Shown in pieces: positions 1 through 5,157 of a stretch of DNA of 5,368 bases. Position numbers and translations under genes: made by a program. Position 1 is the first letter of the stretch. Every line of letters begins with the position of its first letter. The stretch is from Paracoccaceae bacterium (GTDB lineage: Bacteria > Pseudomonadota > Alphaproteobacteria > Rhodobacterales > Rhodobacteraceae). Location: NCBI GenBank assembly GCA_023254015.1, contig JALQYS010000383.1, positions 1-5,368 of the forward strand. Reading direction: 5' to 3'. The notes under the pieces are model-generated. The model ran no database searches. It was given only the letters and a program-made list of their open reading frames with translations, and was not told the origin of the DNA.

Positions 1-105
1 CGCCTTGATCGTGCCGTTGATCCCGCGCAGCGCGTGATAGTCGCCATAATATTTATGGACGTCCTTGAATTCGATCATCGTGGGTTTTTCGTCCGAGAAC
101 GTCAC
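1..105 (-). CDS. ABC transporter ATP-binding protein, N-terminal fragment (runs off left edge)
   Basis: This is the start of the ATPase that would power the two permeases encoded just upstream. Only 35 codons are in the window. The GTG start (103-105) overlaps the TGA stop of the preceding permease in a GTGA arrangement. A strong GGAGG ribosome site lies 6 bases before it. An in-frame ATG at 76-78 is an alternative start but lacks such a good site. From that ATG the protein reads MIEFKDVHKYYGDYHALRGI, then NGTIKA. This is the first beta strand and A-loop aromatic (Tyr of KYYG) of an ABC nucleotide-binding domain. The Walker A motif lies outside the window. The KYYG-x3-ALRGIN wording is more typical of the GlnQ/HisP polar amino acid ATPases than of PotA, which is odd beside Pot-type permeases. 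The ABC ATPase call is firm; the subclass is a guess from a short stretch. Confidence 0.85.
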   Translation of the reverse strand, partial: MTFSDEKPTMIEFKDVHKYYGDYHALRGINGTIKA

Positions 106-908
106 AGGAAGCCTCCGGTATCCTTGCCCCCGGTCTTGGCGATGCCACGGCGGCGGAAATATTCAGCGATGGTAAGAAGCATGATCGACGACAGCACAAG
201 GATCGTCCCCAGCGCCAGCATCGACGGCACCTTGGCCGGGAAACGGAACTGGCCGTAGATATAGACCGACAACACCTTGGTCGATCCGCCAAGGAAGTTG
301 GCGATGATGAATTCGTCCAGGCTGATGGTAAAGCAGATCAGCAGCGACGAGATGATGCCGGGCAGGACCAGCGGCAGGATCACCAGGCGGAAGGCTGACC
401 ACGGGGTTTCGCCCAGATCATAGGCGGCTTCCTCCAAAGACCCGTCCAGCGACTGGAAGGCCGAGGTCAGGATCGCCACGGCAAAGGGCGTGCAGATCAG
501 CATGTGCCCCGCGATGATGGTGAAGATCGACAGCGGCACCCCGATCGAGGTCAGCACCGCCAAGAGCGCCATGGCCACGATCATTTCGGGCAGCACCAAA
601 GGCAGCATGATGAGGCCGCTGATCGCCCCCTTGCCCGGAAAACGGAACCCCGTCGTCGCCCGCGCGGCGAAGAGCCCAAGGCAGGTTGACAGGACCGCCG
701 CCGCAACCGCGACCGTCAGCGAATTCAACAGCGCCTCATGCAGGCTGGAATCCTCGATCATCTCGGCGAACCAGTTGGTGGTAAAGCCGCTCAGCGGAAA
801 GGCGATGATCTTGCTGTCGTTGAAGGAAAAGATCGGCAAAAGCGCGATCGGGGCGTAAAGGAAGATCAGATAGATGACCGCATAGGTCCGCAGGCCGCCA
901 AACTTCAT
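102..908 (-). CDS. ABC transporter inner-membrane permease, PotC-like
   Basis: This 268-residue protein is the second of two permease subunits forming the channel of an ABC importer in the inner membrane. Hydrophobic segments lie at about residues 8-29, 61-83, 95-120, 126-150, 178-197 and 230-252, giving the usual six helices. The cytoplasmic EAA loop that docks on the ATPase is clear: EEAAYDLGETPWSAF at 159-173, followed by LPLVLPGI at 178-185, with the conserved Gly at 166. The later SLDEFIIANFLGG segment (196-208) matches the place where E. coli PotC has SLDD. Length is normal for the family. Its ATG overlaps the stop of the upstream permease gene (ATGA), and an AGGGGG ribosome site sits just ahead. 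Its own stop overlaps the ATPase start. The family includes spermidine/putrescine, opine and related importers. The substrate cannot be read from the permease, so no gene symbol is given. Confidence 0.93.
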   Translation of the reverse strand: MKFGGLRTYAVIYLIFLYAPIALLPIFSFNDSKIIAFPLSGFTTNWFAEMIEDSSLHEALLNSLTVAVAAAVLSTCLGLFAARATTGFRFPGKGAISGLIMLPLVLPEMIVAMALLAVLTSIGVPLSIFTIIAGHMLICTPFAVAILTSAFQSLDGSLEEAAYDLGETPWSAFRLVILPLVLPGIISSLLICFTISLDEFIIANFLGGSTKVLSVYIYGQFRFPAKVPSMLALGTILVLSSIMLLTIAEYFRRRGIAKTGGKDTGGFL

Positions 909-1798
909 TTCTGCCCCCTGAGGAAGCGCCGGTTGAGGAAGAGGAACACCAGCGACACCACCGCCACCACGAACATCGCCGAGACCGCCAAAGCCGAGCC
1001 AAGCGCCTTGTTCTGCTGCTTCAGCATATTCACCTCGATCTGGTTGGCGATCATCGACAGCTTGCCGCCGCCGATCAGGTCGGGCGTCACATAGTCCCCC
1101 ACCGTCGGGATGAACACGATCAAGACCGCCGCGATCACCCCCGGCATCGACAGGGGCAGCGTCACGCGCCAGAAGGTGCGCAGTCTGGTTTCGCCCAGAT
1201 CCTGCCCCGCCTCCAAAAGGCTGCGGTCAATCTTTTCCAGCGCGACAAAGATCGGCAGGATCGCAAAGGGCGCATAGGCATGGGCCAGCGTCATCACCAG
1301 CGCGCCCACATTGTAGTTGATGGCCTGCAGGGGTTCGTCAATGATCCCAAGGCTCAGAAGGCCCGAGTTGATGACCCCGTTATAGCCCAGGATCACCTTC
1401 CACAGGAAAACCCGGATCACATAAGAGGTCCAGAACGGGATGGTGATGAGGAAAAGCCAAAGCGATTTCTTCGACGGCGCAACATGGAAGGACACGAAAT
1501 AGGCCACGGGATAGGCCAGCACCACGGTCGCCAGCGTCACCAGCATCGACACCATCAACGACCGCTGCATCAGCATGCGATACTGGGGCTTTTCGACCCA
1601 GATGGTCCAGTAGTTCTGCAGGTTGAGCGTCCAGTCGATCTTGCCGCCGCCCGCATCCTTCATCAGCGAATAGACCAGCACCATCGCCAAGGGTGCGGCC
1701 AGCATCACGATCACATAGATCGCTGATGGCGATATGATCGCCAGACCACTGGCGGCTTCGGATCGGCGGATCCGCGCCAGCAAACCACGTTCCTGCAT
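905..1798 (-). CDS. ABC transporter inner-membrane permease, PotB-like
   Basis: This is the first gene of the importer operon and encodes the other channel subunit. I place the start at the ATG at 1796-1798 (297 residues). An in-frame GTG eight codons earlier (1822) is possible but has no convincing ribosome site, whereas a G-rich run lies just before the ATG. A first helix at about 19-44 is followed by a periplasmic loop and helices near 79-104, 113-136, 164-187, 217-235 and 267-288. The EAA loop reads EAGQDLGETRLRTF (196-209), then LPLSMPG (214-220). PTVGDYVTPDLIGG (231-244) corresponds to the PotB region before the last helix. It pairs with the PotC-like protein by a 4-base gene overlap. 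No periplasmic binding-protein gene occurs upstream, so it should lie downstream of the ATPase, outside the window. The substrate is unknown; polyamine-like compounds are the family default. Confidence 0.92.
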   Translation of the reverse strand: MQERGLLARIRRSEAASGLAIISPSAIYVIVMLAAPLAMVLVYSLMKDAGGGKIDWTLNLQNYWTIWVEKPQYRMLMQRSLMVSMLVTLATVVLAYPVAYFVSFHVAPSKKSLWLFLITIPFWTSYVIRVFLWKVILGYNGVINSGLLSLGIIDEPLQAINYNVGALVMTLAHAYAPFAILPIFVALEKIDRSLLEAGQDLGETRLRTFWRVTLPLSMPGVIAAVLIVFIPTVGDYVTPDLIGGGKLSMIANQIEVNMLKQQNKALGSALAVSAMFVVAVVSLVFLFLNRRFLRGQK

Positions 1799-1829
1799 CA
1801 CGCCCCCCGGTTGGCACGCCACTTTTCAT

Positions 1830-1841
1830 ATTTGATCAAAT
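1830..1841. promoter_or_regulatory. Palindrome over the predicted start site, candidate operator
   Basis: ATTTGATCAAAT is a perfect 12-base palindrome in an otherwise GC-rich stretch. It overlaps the end of the putative -10 box and the expected transcription start of the importer operon, a position typical of a repressor site. Which regulator would bind is unknown. It lacks the spacing of the FNR/FixK consensus. Confidence 0.4.
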
Positions 1842-1869
1842 TCTATGCCGAAGCTTTCACTTCCCGCAA
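1840..1869 (-). promoter_or_regulatory. Candidate sigma-70-type promoter of the importer operon
   Basis: Read on the minus strand, TTGCGG (1864-1869) and TAGAAT (1840-1845) are separated by 18 bases. The -10 box matches TATAAT at five of six positions; the -35 box matches only in its TTG. Transcription would start near 1833, leaving a leader of about 35 bases before the ATG of the first permease. There is no experimental support. Confidence 0.45.
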
Positions 1870-1875
1870 GCGAAT

Positions 1876-1901
1876 TTGGCCGCGCAACTCTGCGCGGCCA
1901 A
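1876..1901 (-). terminator. Perfect 11-bp hairpin, candidate terminator of the 85-residue gene
   Basis: Arms TTGGCCGCGCA (1876-1886) and TGCGCGGCCAA (1891-1901) are exact reverse complements around a 4-base loop. It lies about 58 bases after the stop of the 85-residue gene and just upstream of the importer promoter, where a terminator would insulate the two. The T-tract is poor (AAATTCG follows on the minus strand), so intrinsic termination is not certain. A protein-binding site is the alternative. Confidence 0.5.
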
Positions 1902-1958
1902 TCTGCCCAAAAGACCGGAGAAGGTCCAGCCTGTCATTTCAAGGGGTTGAGGGGAAAT

Positions 1959-2216
1959 TCAGGCGCCGATGCGTTCGATCGCGATCGCCCGCTTCTTCAA
2001 CTCGTCATAAAGCGTCGGCACCACGCGCAAACTGGCGACCGACACGCGCAGCGCCTCGACGATTCGCGCCTCGTCCCCCGGGCCGGCCACGCGCCAGACC
2101 ATGCGGCGGGCCACGCCATCGTCATAGACGATCTCGGTGGCGCCATTGCGCGCCTTGCGCCAGCCAAGGAAATCTGCCCCGCCGTGCGGGGCATGGAAAG
2201 TGGTTTGGAGTCCCAT
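1959..2216 (-). CDS. Hypothetical protein of 85 residues
   Basis: I do not recognise this protein. It starts MGLQTTFHAPHGGADFLGWR and is soluble and mixed-charge, with no signal peptide, membrane helix or obvious metal-binding motif. The C-terminal half (about 47-85) looks helical: a run from PGDEARIVEALR through LYDELKKRAIAIERIGA. Codon third positions are mostly G or C, as in the neighbouring genes, which supports real coding. The ATG has an AGAAGG ribosome site about 9 bases upstream, and a candidate promoter with a perfect TTGACA box lies further up. It sits between the MocR gene and the importer operon in the same orientation, but long gaps and a hairpin on the downstream side suggest its own transcript. 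No function can be inferred. Confidence 0.68.
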   Translation of the reverse strand: MGLQTTFHAPHGGADFLGWRKARNGATEIVYDDGVARRMVWRVAGPGDEARIVEALRVSVASLRVVPTLYDELKKRAIAIERIGA

Positions 2217-2253
2217 GTGTCCGGGCCTTCTTTTTTTGTTCTGCTCTGCCGGG

Positions 2254-2283
2254 AATCTGGGGGATCTCAGGGGTTTGTGTCAA
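2254..2283 (-). promoter_or_regulatory. Candidate promoter of the 85-residue gene
   Basis: On the minus strand a perfect TTGACA box (2278-2283) is followed after 18 bases by CAGATT (2254-2259), which matches TATAAT at three of six positions. Transcription would start near 2247, about 30 bases before the ATG. The weak -10 box keeps confidence low. Confidence 0.35.
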
Positions 2284-2358
2284 CAGGCGTCAAAAGGTCG
2301 CGCCGGTCCTGCGGCCTGGGCGCAGCAGGATTGTCACAAATCTGGCAGGCGGACGGGG

Positions 2359-2405
2359 AATTGTGGCGCAGACGTGGCGCAATGCGCCATGATCTTGCCA
2401 CAATT
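2359..2405. repeat. Nested inverted and direct repeat cluster
   Basis: Outer arms AATTGTGGC (2359-2367) and GCCACAATT (2397-2405) are exact reverse complements. Exactly in the middle is TGGCGCA-A-TGCGCCA (2375-2389), with 7 unpaired bases on each side. In addition GTGGCGCA occurs twice as a direct repeat (2363-2370 and 2374-2381), 11 bases apart, about one helical turn. The symmetry suggests either a multi-site operator or a structured RNA end. It lies 19 bases after the MocR stop and well upstream of the 85-residue gene. Confidence 0.6.
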
Positions 2406-2410
2406 GATCC

Positions 2411-2423
2411 GGGGGCAGCCCCC
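2411..2423 (-). terminator. Short GC hairpin right after the MocR stop
   Basis: GGGGG-CAG-CCCCC directly abuts the MocR stop codon. It is very GC-rich but has a 3-base loop and no T-tract, so it may simply add to the larger repeat cluster downstream as a transcript 3' end. Confidence 0.25.
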
Positions 2424-3824
2424 TCAGACGGCCATTTCGCTGGGCGGCCGCAGCAACAGACCCGCCAGCGCCAGAAGCCCCGCATCCAGCCTTTCGCGCG
2501 AGATATCCCCCACCACCGCCAGCCGCACCGCGTTCGGCGCGCGGCCATGCACCATGGCGAACTGATCGGACGGGCGCACCAAGACCCCGGCATCCTCGGC
2601 CATGCGGGTAAAGGTCGAGGCCCGCCAGCCCTGCGGCAGGTTCAGCCAGGCAAAGGGCATGCCCGGCTGCCAAGCCAGATCGAACGCCCCCAGACGATTG
2701 ACCAGAAGCTGCAGCCGATCCGACAATTCGCGCTGGGATTTCAGTCGGATTTCACCCGCCGCCCCGGATTGGAACAGATCCAGCATCAGCGCATGCACCG
2801 GCTGCGACAGGGCAAAAAAGCCATATTGCGCCGCAAGCCGCCCGGCCTCGCCCATGCCATGCGGGCAGATCACAAAGCCAAAGCGCAAGGCAGCGCTGAC
2901 GGTTTTCGAAACCGATCCCACATACCACACCCTCTCGGGCGCCATGGCGCGCAGCGCGGGCAGGTCGGGCATGGCGGGGGCAAAGCAGTCATCCTCGATG
3001 ATCTGCAGGTCGTAACGCCTTGCTATGGCGACGATTTCCGCCCGCCGCGCCTCGCTCATCCGGGCGGTGGTCGGGTTCTGGGTGTCGGGCGTCAGGCACA
3101 GAACCTGCGGCCCGTGCCGGCGACAGGCGGCCTCCAGGGCATCGGGCATCACACCCTCGGCGTCCATCTCGACGCCCACCACCTCTGCCCGCGCCAGACG
3201 GGCGGCATAGCGAAAGCCGGGAAAGGACAGATCCTCGGTCAGCACCACCGGCCGCTCGCCGCGCAGACAGCAGGCCAGCACCAGGTTCACCGCGTTCTGC
3301 CCGCCATGGGTCAACATCACATCCTCGGGGCCATGCGGCCCAAGCCCGCGAAAGCCCAGCCAGTCACAGACCGCCTGCCGCAGTGGCCCTTCGTTGCTTT
3401 GGCGCGGATAGGCCAGCCAGTTCATGTCGACCGACTGCGCCAGCCGCGCCAGCGCCTGCGAGATCGCCGCCGTCTGCCCCACCTCGGGCAATTGCGGCGA
3501 GCGCAGATCGACCCGGCCCTGCAAGGAACCCGGATCAATCTCTGCATACAAAGGCTGCGTCGGCCCAAGCCGGGCCTTGCGCGCGGCCACAAAGGTGCCA
3601 CGCCCGACCGTGGCGGCCAGGATCCCCTCTTGTGTCAGGATCTGATAGGCCCGCGCCACGGTGCCGGGGGTGATCTTCAATTCCCAGGCCAACTCGCGCA
3701 CGGTGGGAACCTGCGCGCCTTCGGGAAAAAGCCCGTCGCGCACCCCGTCGCGCAGCGCACGGCTGAGGTTCAGATACTTTGGCCCCGGCCCTTCGGCAGT
3801 CAGCCTAGACCATATTGTATCCAT
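2424..3824 (-). CDS. MocR-type transcriptional regulator (GntR winged helix plus PLP aminotransferase-like domain)
   Basis: This 466-residue protein has the full MocR layout. Residues 14-80 form a GntR winged helix-turn-helix, with PTVRELAWELKITPGTVARA (40-59) as the recognition region and VGRGTFVA as the wing. After a linker, residues 105-466 form a fold-type I aminotransferase-like domain. Visible PLP-site signatures are HGGQNAVN (173-180), QNPT with Asn250, IIEDD (275-279), and SVSKT with the Schiff-base Lys307. A C-terminal Arg434 in AVRLAVVGD would be the carboxylate-binding arginine by analogy with GabR. All key residues are present, so it should bind PLP and sense a pyridoxal- or amine-type ligand. 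The ATG at 3822-3824 has a GGAG site 7 bases upstream. It is divergent from the DUF1127 gene with 91 bases between them, like E. coli yjiR beside yjiS. Repeats over its own promoter suggest autoregulation. Target and effector are unknown; an enzymatic aminotransferase role is unlikely. Confidence 0.93.
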   Translation of the reverse strand: MDTIWSRLTAEGPGPKYLNLSRALRDGVRDGLFPEGAQVPTVRELAWELKITPGTVARAYQILTQEGILAATVGRGTFVAARKARLGPTQPLYAEIDPGSLQGRVDLRSPQLPEVGQTAAISQALARLAQSVDMNWLAYPRQSNEGPLRQAVCDWLGFRGLGPHGPEDVMLTHGGQNAVNLVLACCLRGERPVVLTEDLSFPGFRYAARLARAEVVGVEMDAEGVMPDALEAACRRHGPQVLCLTPDTQNPTTARMSEARRAEIVAIARRYDLQIIEDDCFAPAMPDLPALRAMAPERVWYVGSVSKTVSAALRFGFVICPHGMGEAGRLAAQYGFFALSQPVHALMLDLFQSGAAGEIRLKSQRELSDRLQLLVNRLGAFDLAWQPGMPFAWLNLPQGWRASTFTRMAEDAGVLVRPSDQFAMVHGRAPNAVRLAVVGDISRERLDAGLLALAGLLLRPPSEMAV

Positions 3825-3902
3825 GGCAATACTCCGCTGGCCAAGGCGACGCGCCTCATTGTATCAAGACGCTAACCGGATTCAGCCCAATCAGCAATAC
3901 AA
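3814..3902. promoter_or_regulatory. Divergent MocR/DUF1127 control region with repeated ATACAA/TTGTAT motifs
   Basis: ATTGTATC occurs at 3814-3821, overlapping the MocR start codon, and again at 3858-3865: direct copies 44 bases apart, about four helical turns. An inverted core ATACAA lies at 3897-3902 beside the DUF1127 ribosome site, and GCAATAC occurs at 3826-3832 and 3894-3900. On the minus strand the second copy contains TACAAT (3858-3863), a five-of-six match to a -10 box, placing the MocR start near 3851 with a short leader. For the plus strand only a weak promoter fits (TGGCCA 3838-3843, TATCAA 3862-3867). Two direct copies of a short motif spaced several helical turns apart is the architecture known for GabR, a MocR protein. 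Binding here by this MocR is inferred. Confidence 0.5.
3844..3856. repeat. Small inverted repeat in the MocR leader
   Basis: AGGCG-ACG-CGCCT is a 5-bp perfect inverted repeat at the predicted MocR transcription start, between its -10 box and ribosome site. It could be a small hairpin in the leader or a minor operator. At this length chance is possible. Confidence 0.25.
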
Positions 3903-3915
3903 AAGAGGTGCCCTC

Positions 3916-4131
3916 ATGTCGAAGGCCATCACCGCAACCCTGCCCGAAGCCATGCCGCTGCCGCCCTTCTCGCGCCTTGTCATGGGGCTTGCCCTGACGC
4001 TGGCCCGCTGGGAGATGAACCTGAAAACCCGCAACGCGCTGCAAAAGCTGGACGATCACCTGCTGAAAGATGTCGGGCTGAACCAGACCATGGCCCAAGG
4101 CGAATGGAACAAGCCGTTCTGGTGGGGCTGA
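3916..4131 (+). CDS. Small DUF1127 (YjiS-like) protein, 71 residues
   Basis: The start is the ATG at 3916-3918, chosen because an AGAGG ribosome site lies 7 bases upstream and the family domain follows. A longer in-frame reading from 3661 merely crosses the MocR gene antisense and is not used. The N-terminus (1-19) is Ala/Pro-rich, followed by a hydrophobic stretch (20-31, LVMGLALTLARW nearby). The DUF1127 core is at about 34-57, with KTRNALQKLDDHLLKDVGLN matching the family pattern L-x2-L-D-D-x-L-L-K-D-[IV]-G-L. The tail WNKPFWWG is tryptophan-rich, as in many Rhodobacterales members. DUF1127 proteins are small, basic and arginine/lysine-rich. Some alphaproteobacterial members bind RNA (CcaF1 of Rhodobacter sphaeroides) or affect phosphate and carbon metabolism (Agrobacterium). 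The divergent MocR gene is its likely regulator. The precise role here is unknown. Confidence 0.9.
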   Translation: MSKAITATLPEAMPLPPFSRLVMGLALTLARWEMNLKTRNALQKLDDHLLKDVGLNQTMAQGEWNKPFWWG

Positions 4132-4132
4132 T

Positions 4133-4171
4133 CGCAGGCCGATTGAGACCGATACAATCCATCCGCCTGCG
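4133..4171. terminator. Nested hairpin between convergent genes, candidate bidirectional terminator
   Basis: Outer arms CGCAGGC (4133-4139) and GCCTGCG (4165-4171) enclose inner arms GATTG (4141-4145) and CAATC (4155-4159). The structure fills the 43-base gap between the DUF1127 stop and the LysR stop, so it can serve both transcripts. There is no T-tract. An ATACAA core (4152-4157) is embedded in it. Confidence 0.4.
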
Positions 4172-4174
4172 GGT

Positions 4175-5062
4175 CTAGCTGCAAGTCGCGGCCCAGTCGA
4201 TCGCGGCGCGTTTGAGATGGGCCAGAAAGCTTTGCACCTTCAGCGTCCGGTGCAGATCGACATGGGTCACAATCCACAGCGGCGCGGCCCATTCGGGGCG
4301 GGCGGGCATCACCTCGACCAGATCGGGATGGTCCTTTGCGAAATGAGTGTTGCAAAAGCCGATGCCAAGCCCGGCCTTCAGGGCCTCAAGGTTGGCGGCC
4401 GGTTCGGTGATGCGGAAGGAAATCGCCTCGGCCGGAACGGTATCCTGCAGCCAGCGATAGAACGGCGCACGGCTGTTGGCGCTTTCGGGGCCGATGAAGC
4501 GGTGCCGGGCCAGCTCGGCCTCCGACGTGGGCAGCCCGTGTTTCTCGACATAGCTGCGGGCGGCATAAAGACCGTTGTGGATGGTCATCAGCGATTGCAC
4601 GACGTTGTCGGGCTCTTGCGGGGCGGCCCCGGCGCGGATGGCGACATGAGCCTCGCCATAATCCAGCCGGAACACCCGCATGTCGGTCAGAAACCGGATC
4701 TTCACCGTGGGATAATCGGCGGTATAGGCGGCAAAGACCGGGGCCATCAGATCGGCGATGCCGGTGATCGAGGTCACCACCAGCTCGCCCGTGACCGTCT
4801 CACCCTGCCCCTTGATGCGCGAGGCGAGCTGGCCGAACTGCTCTTCGGTGGTCTGGGCCACGGCCAGAAGATCGCGTCCGGCCTCGGTCGGGGTGTAGCC
4901 GCGCGCGTGCCTTTGGAATAGCTTTGCCCCCAGCCGCCTCTCCAGCGCGTCGATGTGGCGGATCACGGTGGCGTGGTGCACCCCCAGAACCTCGGCGGCG
5001 CCAGAAACCGTGCCCATCCGGGCGACCTGAAAGGCGGTGCGGATTTCGTCCCAGTTTTCCAT
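4175..5062 (-). CDS. LysR-family transcriptional regulator
   Basis: This 295-residue protein has the standard LysR length. The N-terminal winged helix-turn-helix spans about residues 1-62, with SGAAEVLGVHHATVIRHIDA (20-39) as the helix-turn-helix and LERRLGAKLFQR then GYTPTEAG as the characteristic wing region. A linker helix (63-88) leads to a substrate-binding-like effector domain (about 92-290) beginning GELVVTSITGIADLMAPVF. GLGIGFCNTHFA (231-242) is a typical ligand-cleft loop near the end. The frame stays open upstream to 5215, but that extension runs into the insertion sequence, so the ATG at 5060-5062 is the true start: the family's N-terminus begins there and an AAGGGA site lies 10 bases upstream. 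It converges with the DUF1127 gene. No divergent target is visible, because the insertion sequence lies where one would be expected. The effector is unknown. Confidence 0.92.
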   Translation of the reverse strand: MENWDEIRTAFQVARMGTVSGAAEVLGVHHATVIRHIDALERRLGAKLFQRHARGYTPTEAGRDLLAVAQTTEEQFGQLASRIKGQGETVTGELVVTSITGIADLMAPVFAAYTADYPTVKIRFLTDMRVFRLDYGEAHVAIRAGAAPQEPDNVVQSLMTIHNGLYAARSYVEKHGLPTSEAELARHRFIGPESANSRAPFYRWLQDTVPAEAISFRITEPAANLEALKAGLGIGFCNTHFAKDHPDLVEVMPARPEWAAPLWIVTHVDLHRTLKVQSFLAHLKRAAIDWAATCS

Positions 5063-5077
5063 TTGCAGCCAATCCCT

Positions 5078-5093
5078 TGTGCGCAATCGCACA
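5078..5093. promoter_or_regulatory. Dyad upstream of the LysR start, candidate operator
   Basis: TGTGCG-CAAT-CGCACA is a perfect 6-bp dyad ending 16 bases before the LysR ATG and abutting its ribosome site. LysR proteins often bind dyads near their own promoters, but this one does not fit the T-N11-A rule exactly. It could also fold as an RNA hairpin beside the ribosome site. Confidence 0.35.
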
Positions 5094-5157
5094 GAAGGAA
5101 GCGGTTTGCGCGCCCGGATGCAAGAGAAAATCTGCAGGTGACGCCAATGGACCGGCC

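Noticed and set aside
1830..1841. FNR/FixK site at the TTTGATCAAA palindrome
   Set aside because: The consensus needs TTGAT and ATCAA separated by four bases; here the two halves overlap with no spacer.
2424..3824. Reading the MocR gene as a metabolic aminotransferase
   Set aside because: The intact N-terminal GntR winged helix and the fusion layout are diagnostic of MocR regulators; the PLP site serves ligand sensing in characterised members.
1845..3875. Very long open frame on the plus strand (676 codons) across the 85-residue and MocR genes
   Set aside because: It is antisense to two genes with clear coding features. Its product is rich in Gln, His, Arg and Pro with no recognisable domain, as expected for the shadow of GC-rich genes.
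3661..3915. N-terminal extension of the DUF1127 protein
   Set aside because: It lies antisense to the MocR DNA-binding domain. The ATG at 3916 has a good ribosome site and gives a normal family length.
4132..4174. Small RNA genes downstream of the DUF1127 gene, like the CcsR RNAs that follow CcaF1 in Rhodobacter
   Set aside because: Only 43 bases separate the stop from the convergent LysR gene, and no CCTCCTCCC-type loop motif is present.
4217..4921. Plus-strand open frame of 234 codons opposite the LysR gene
   Set aside because: It is a mirror frame of a complete LysR protein, with a Gly/His/Arg-rich product and no family signature.
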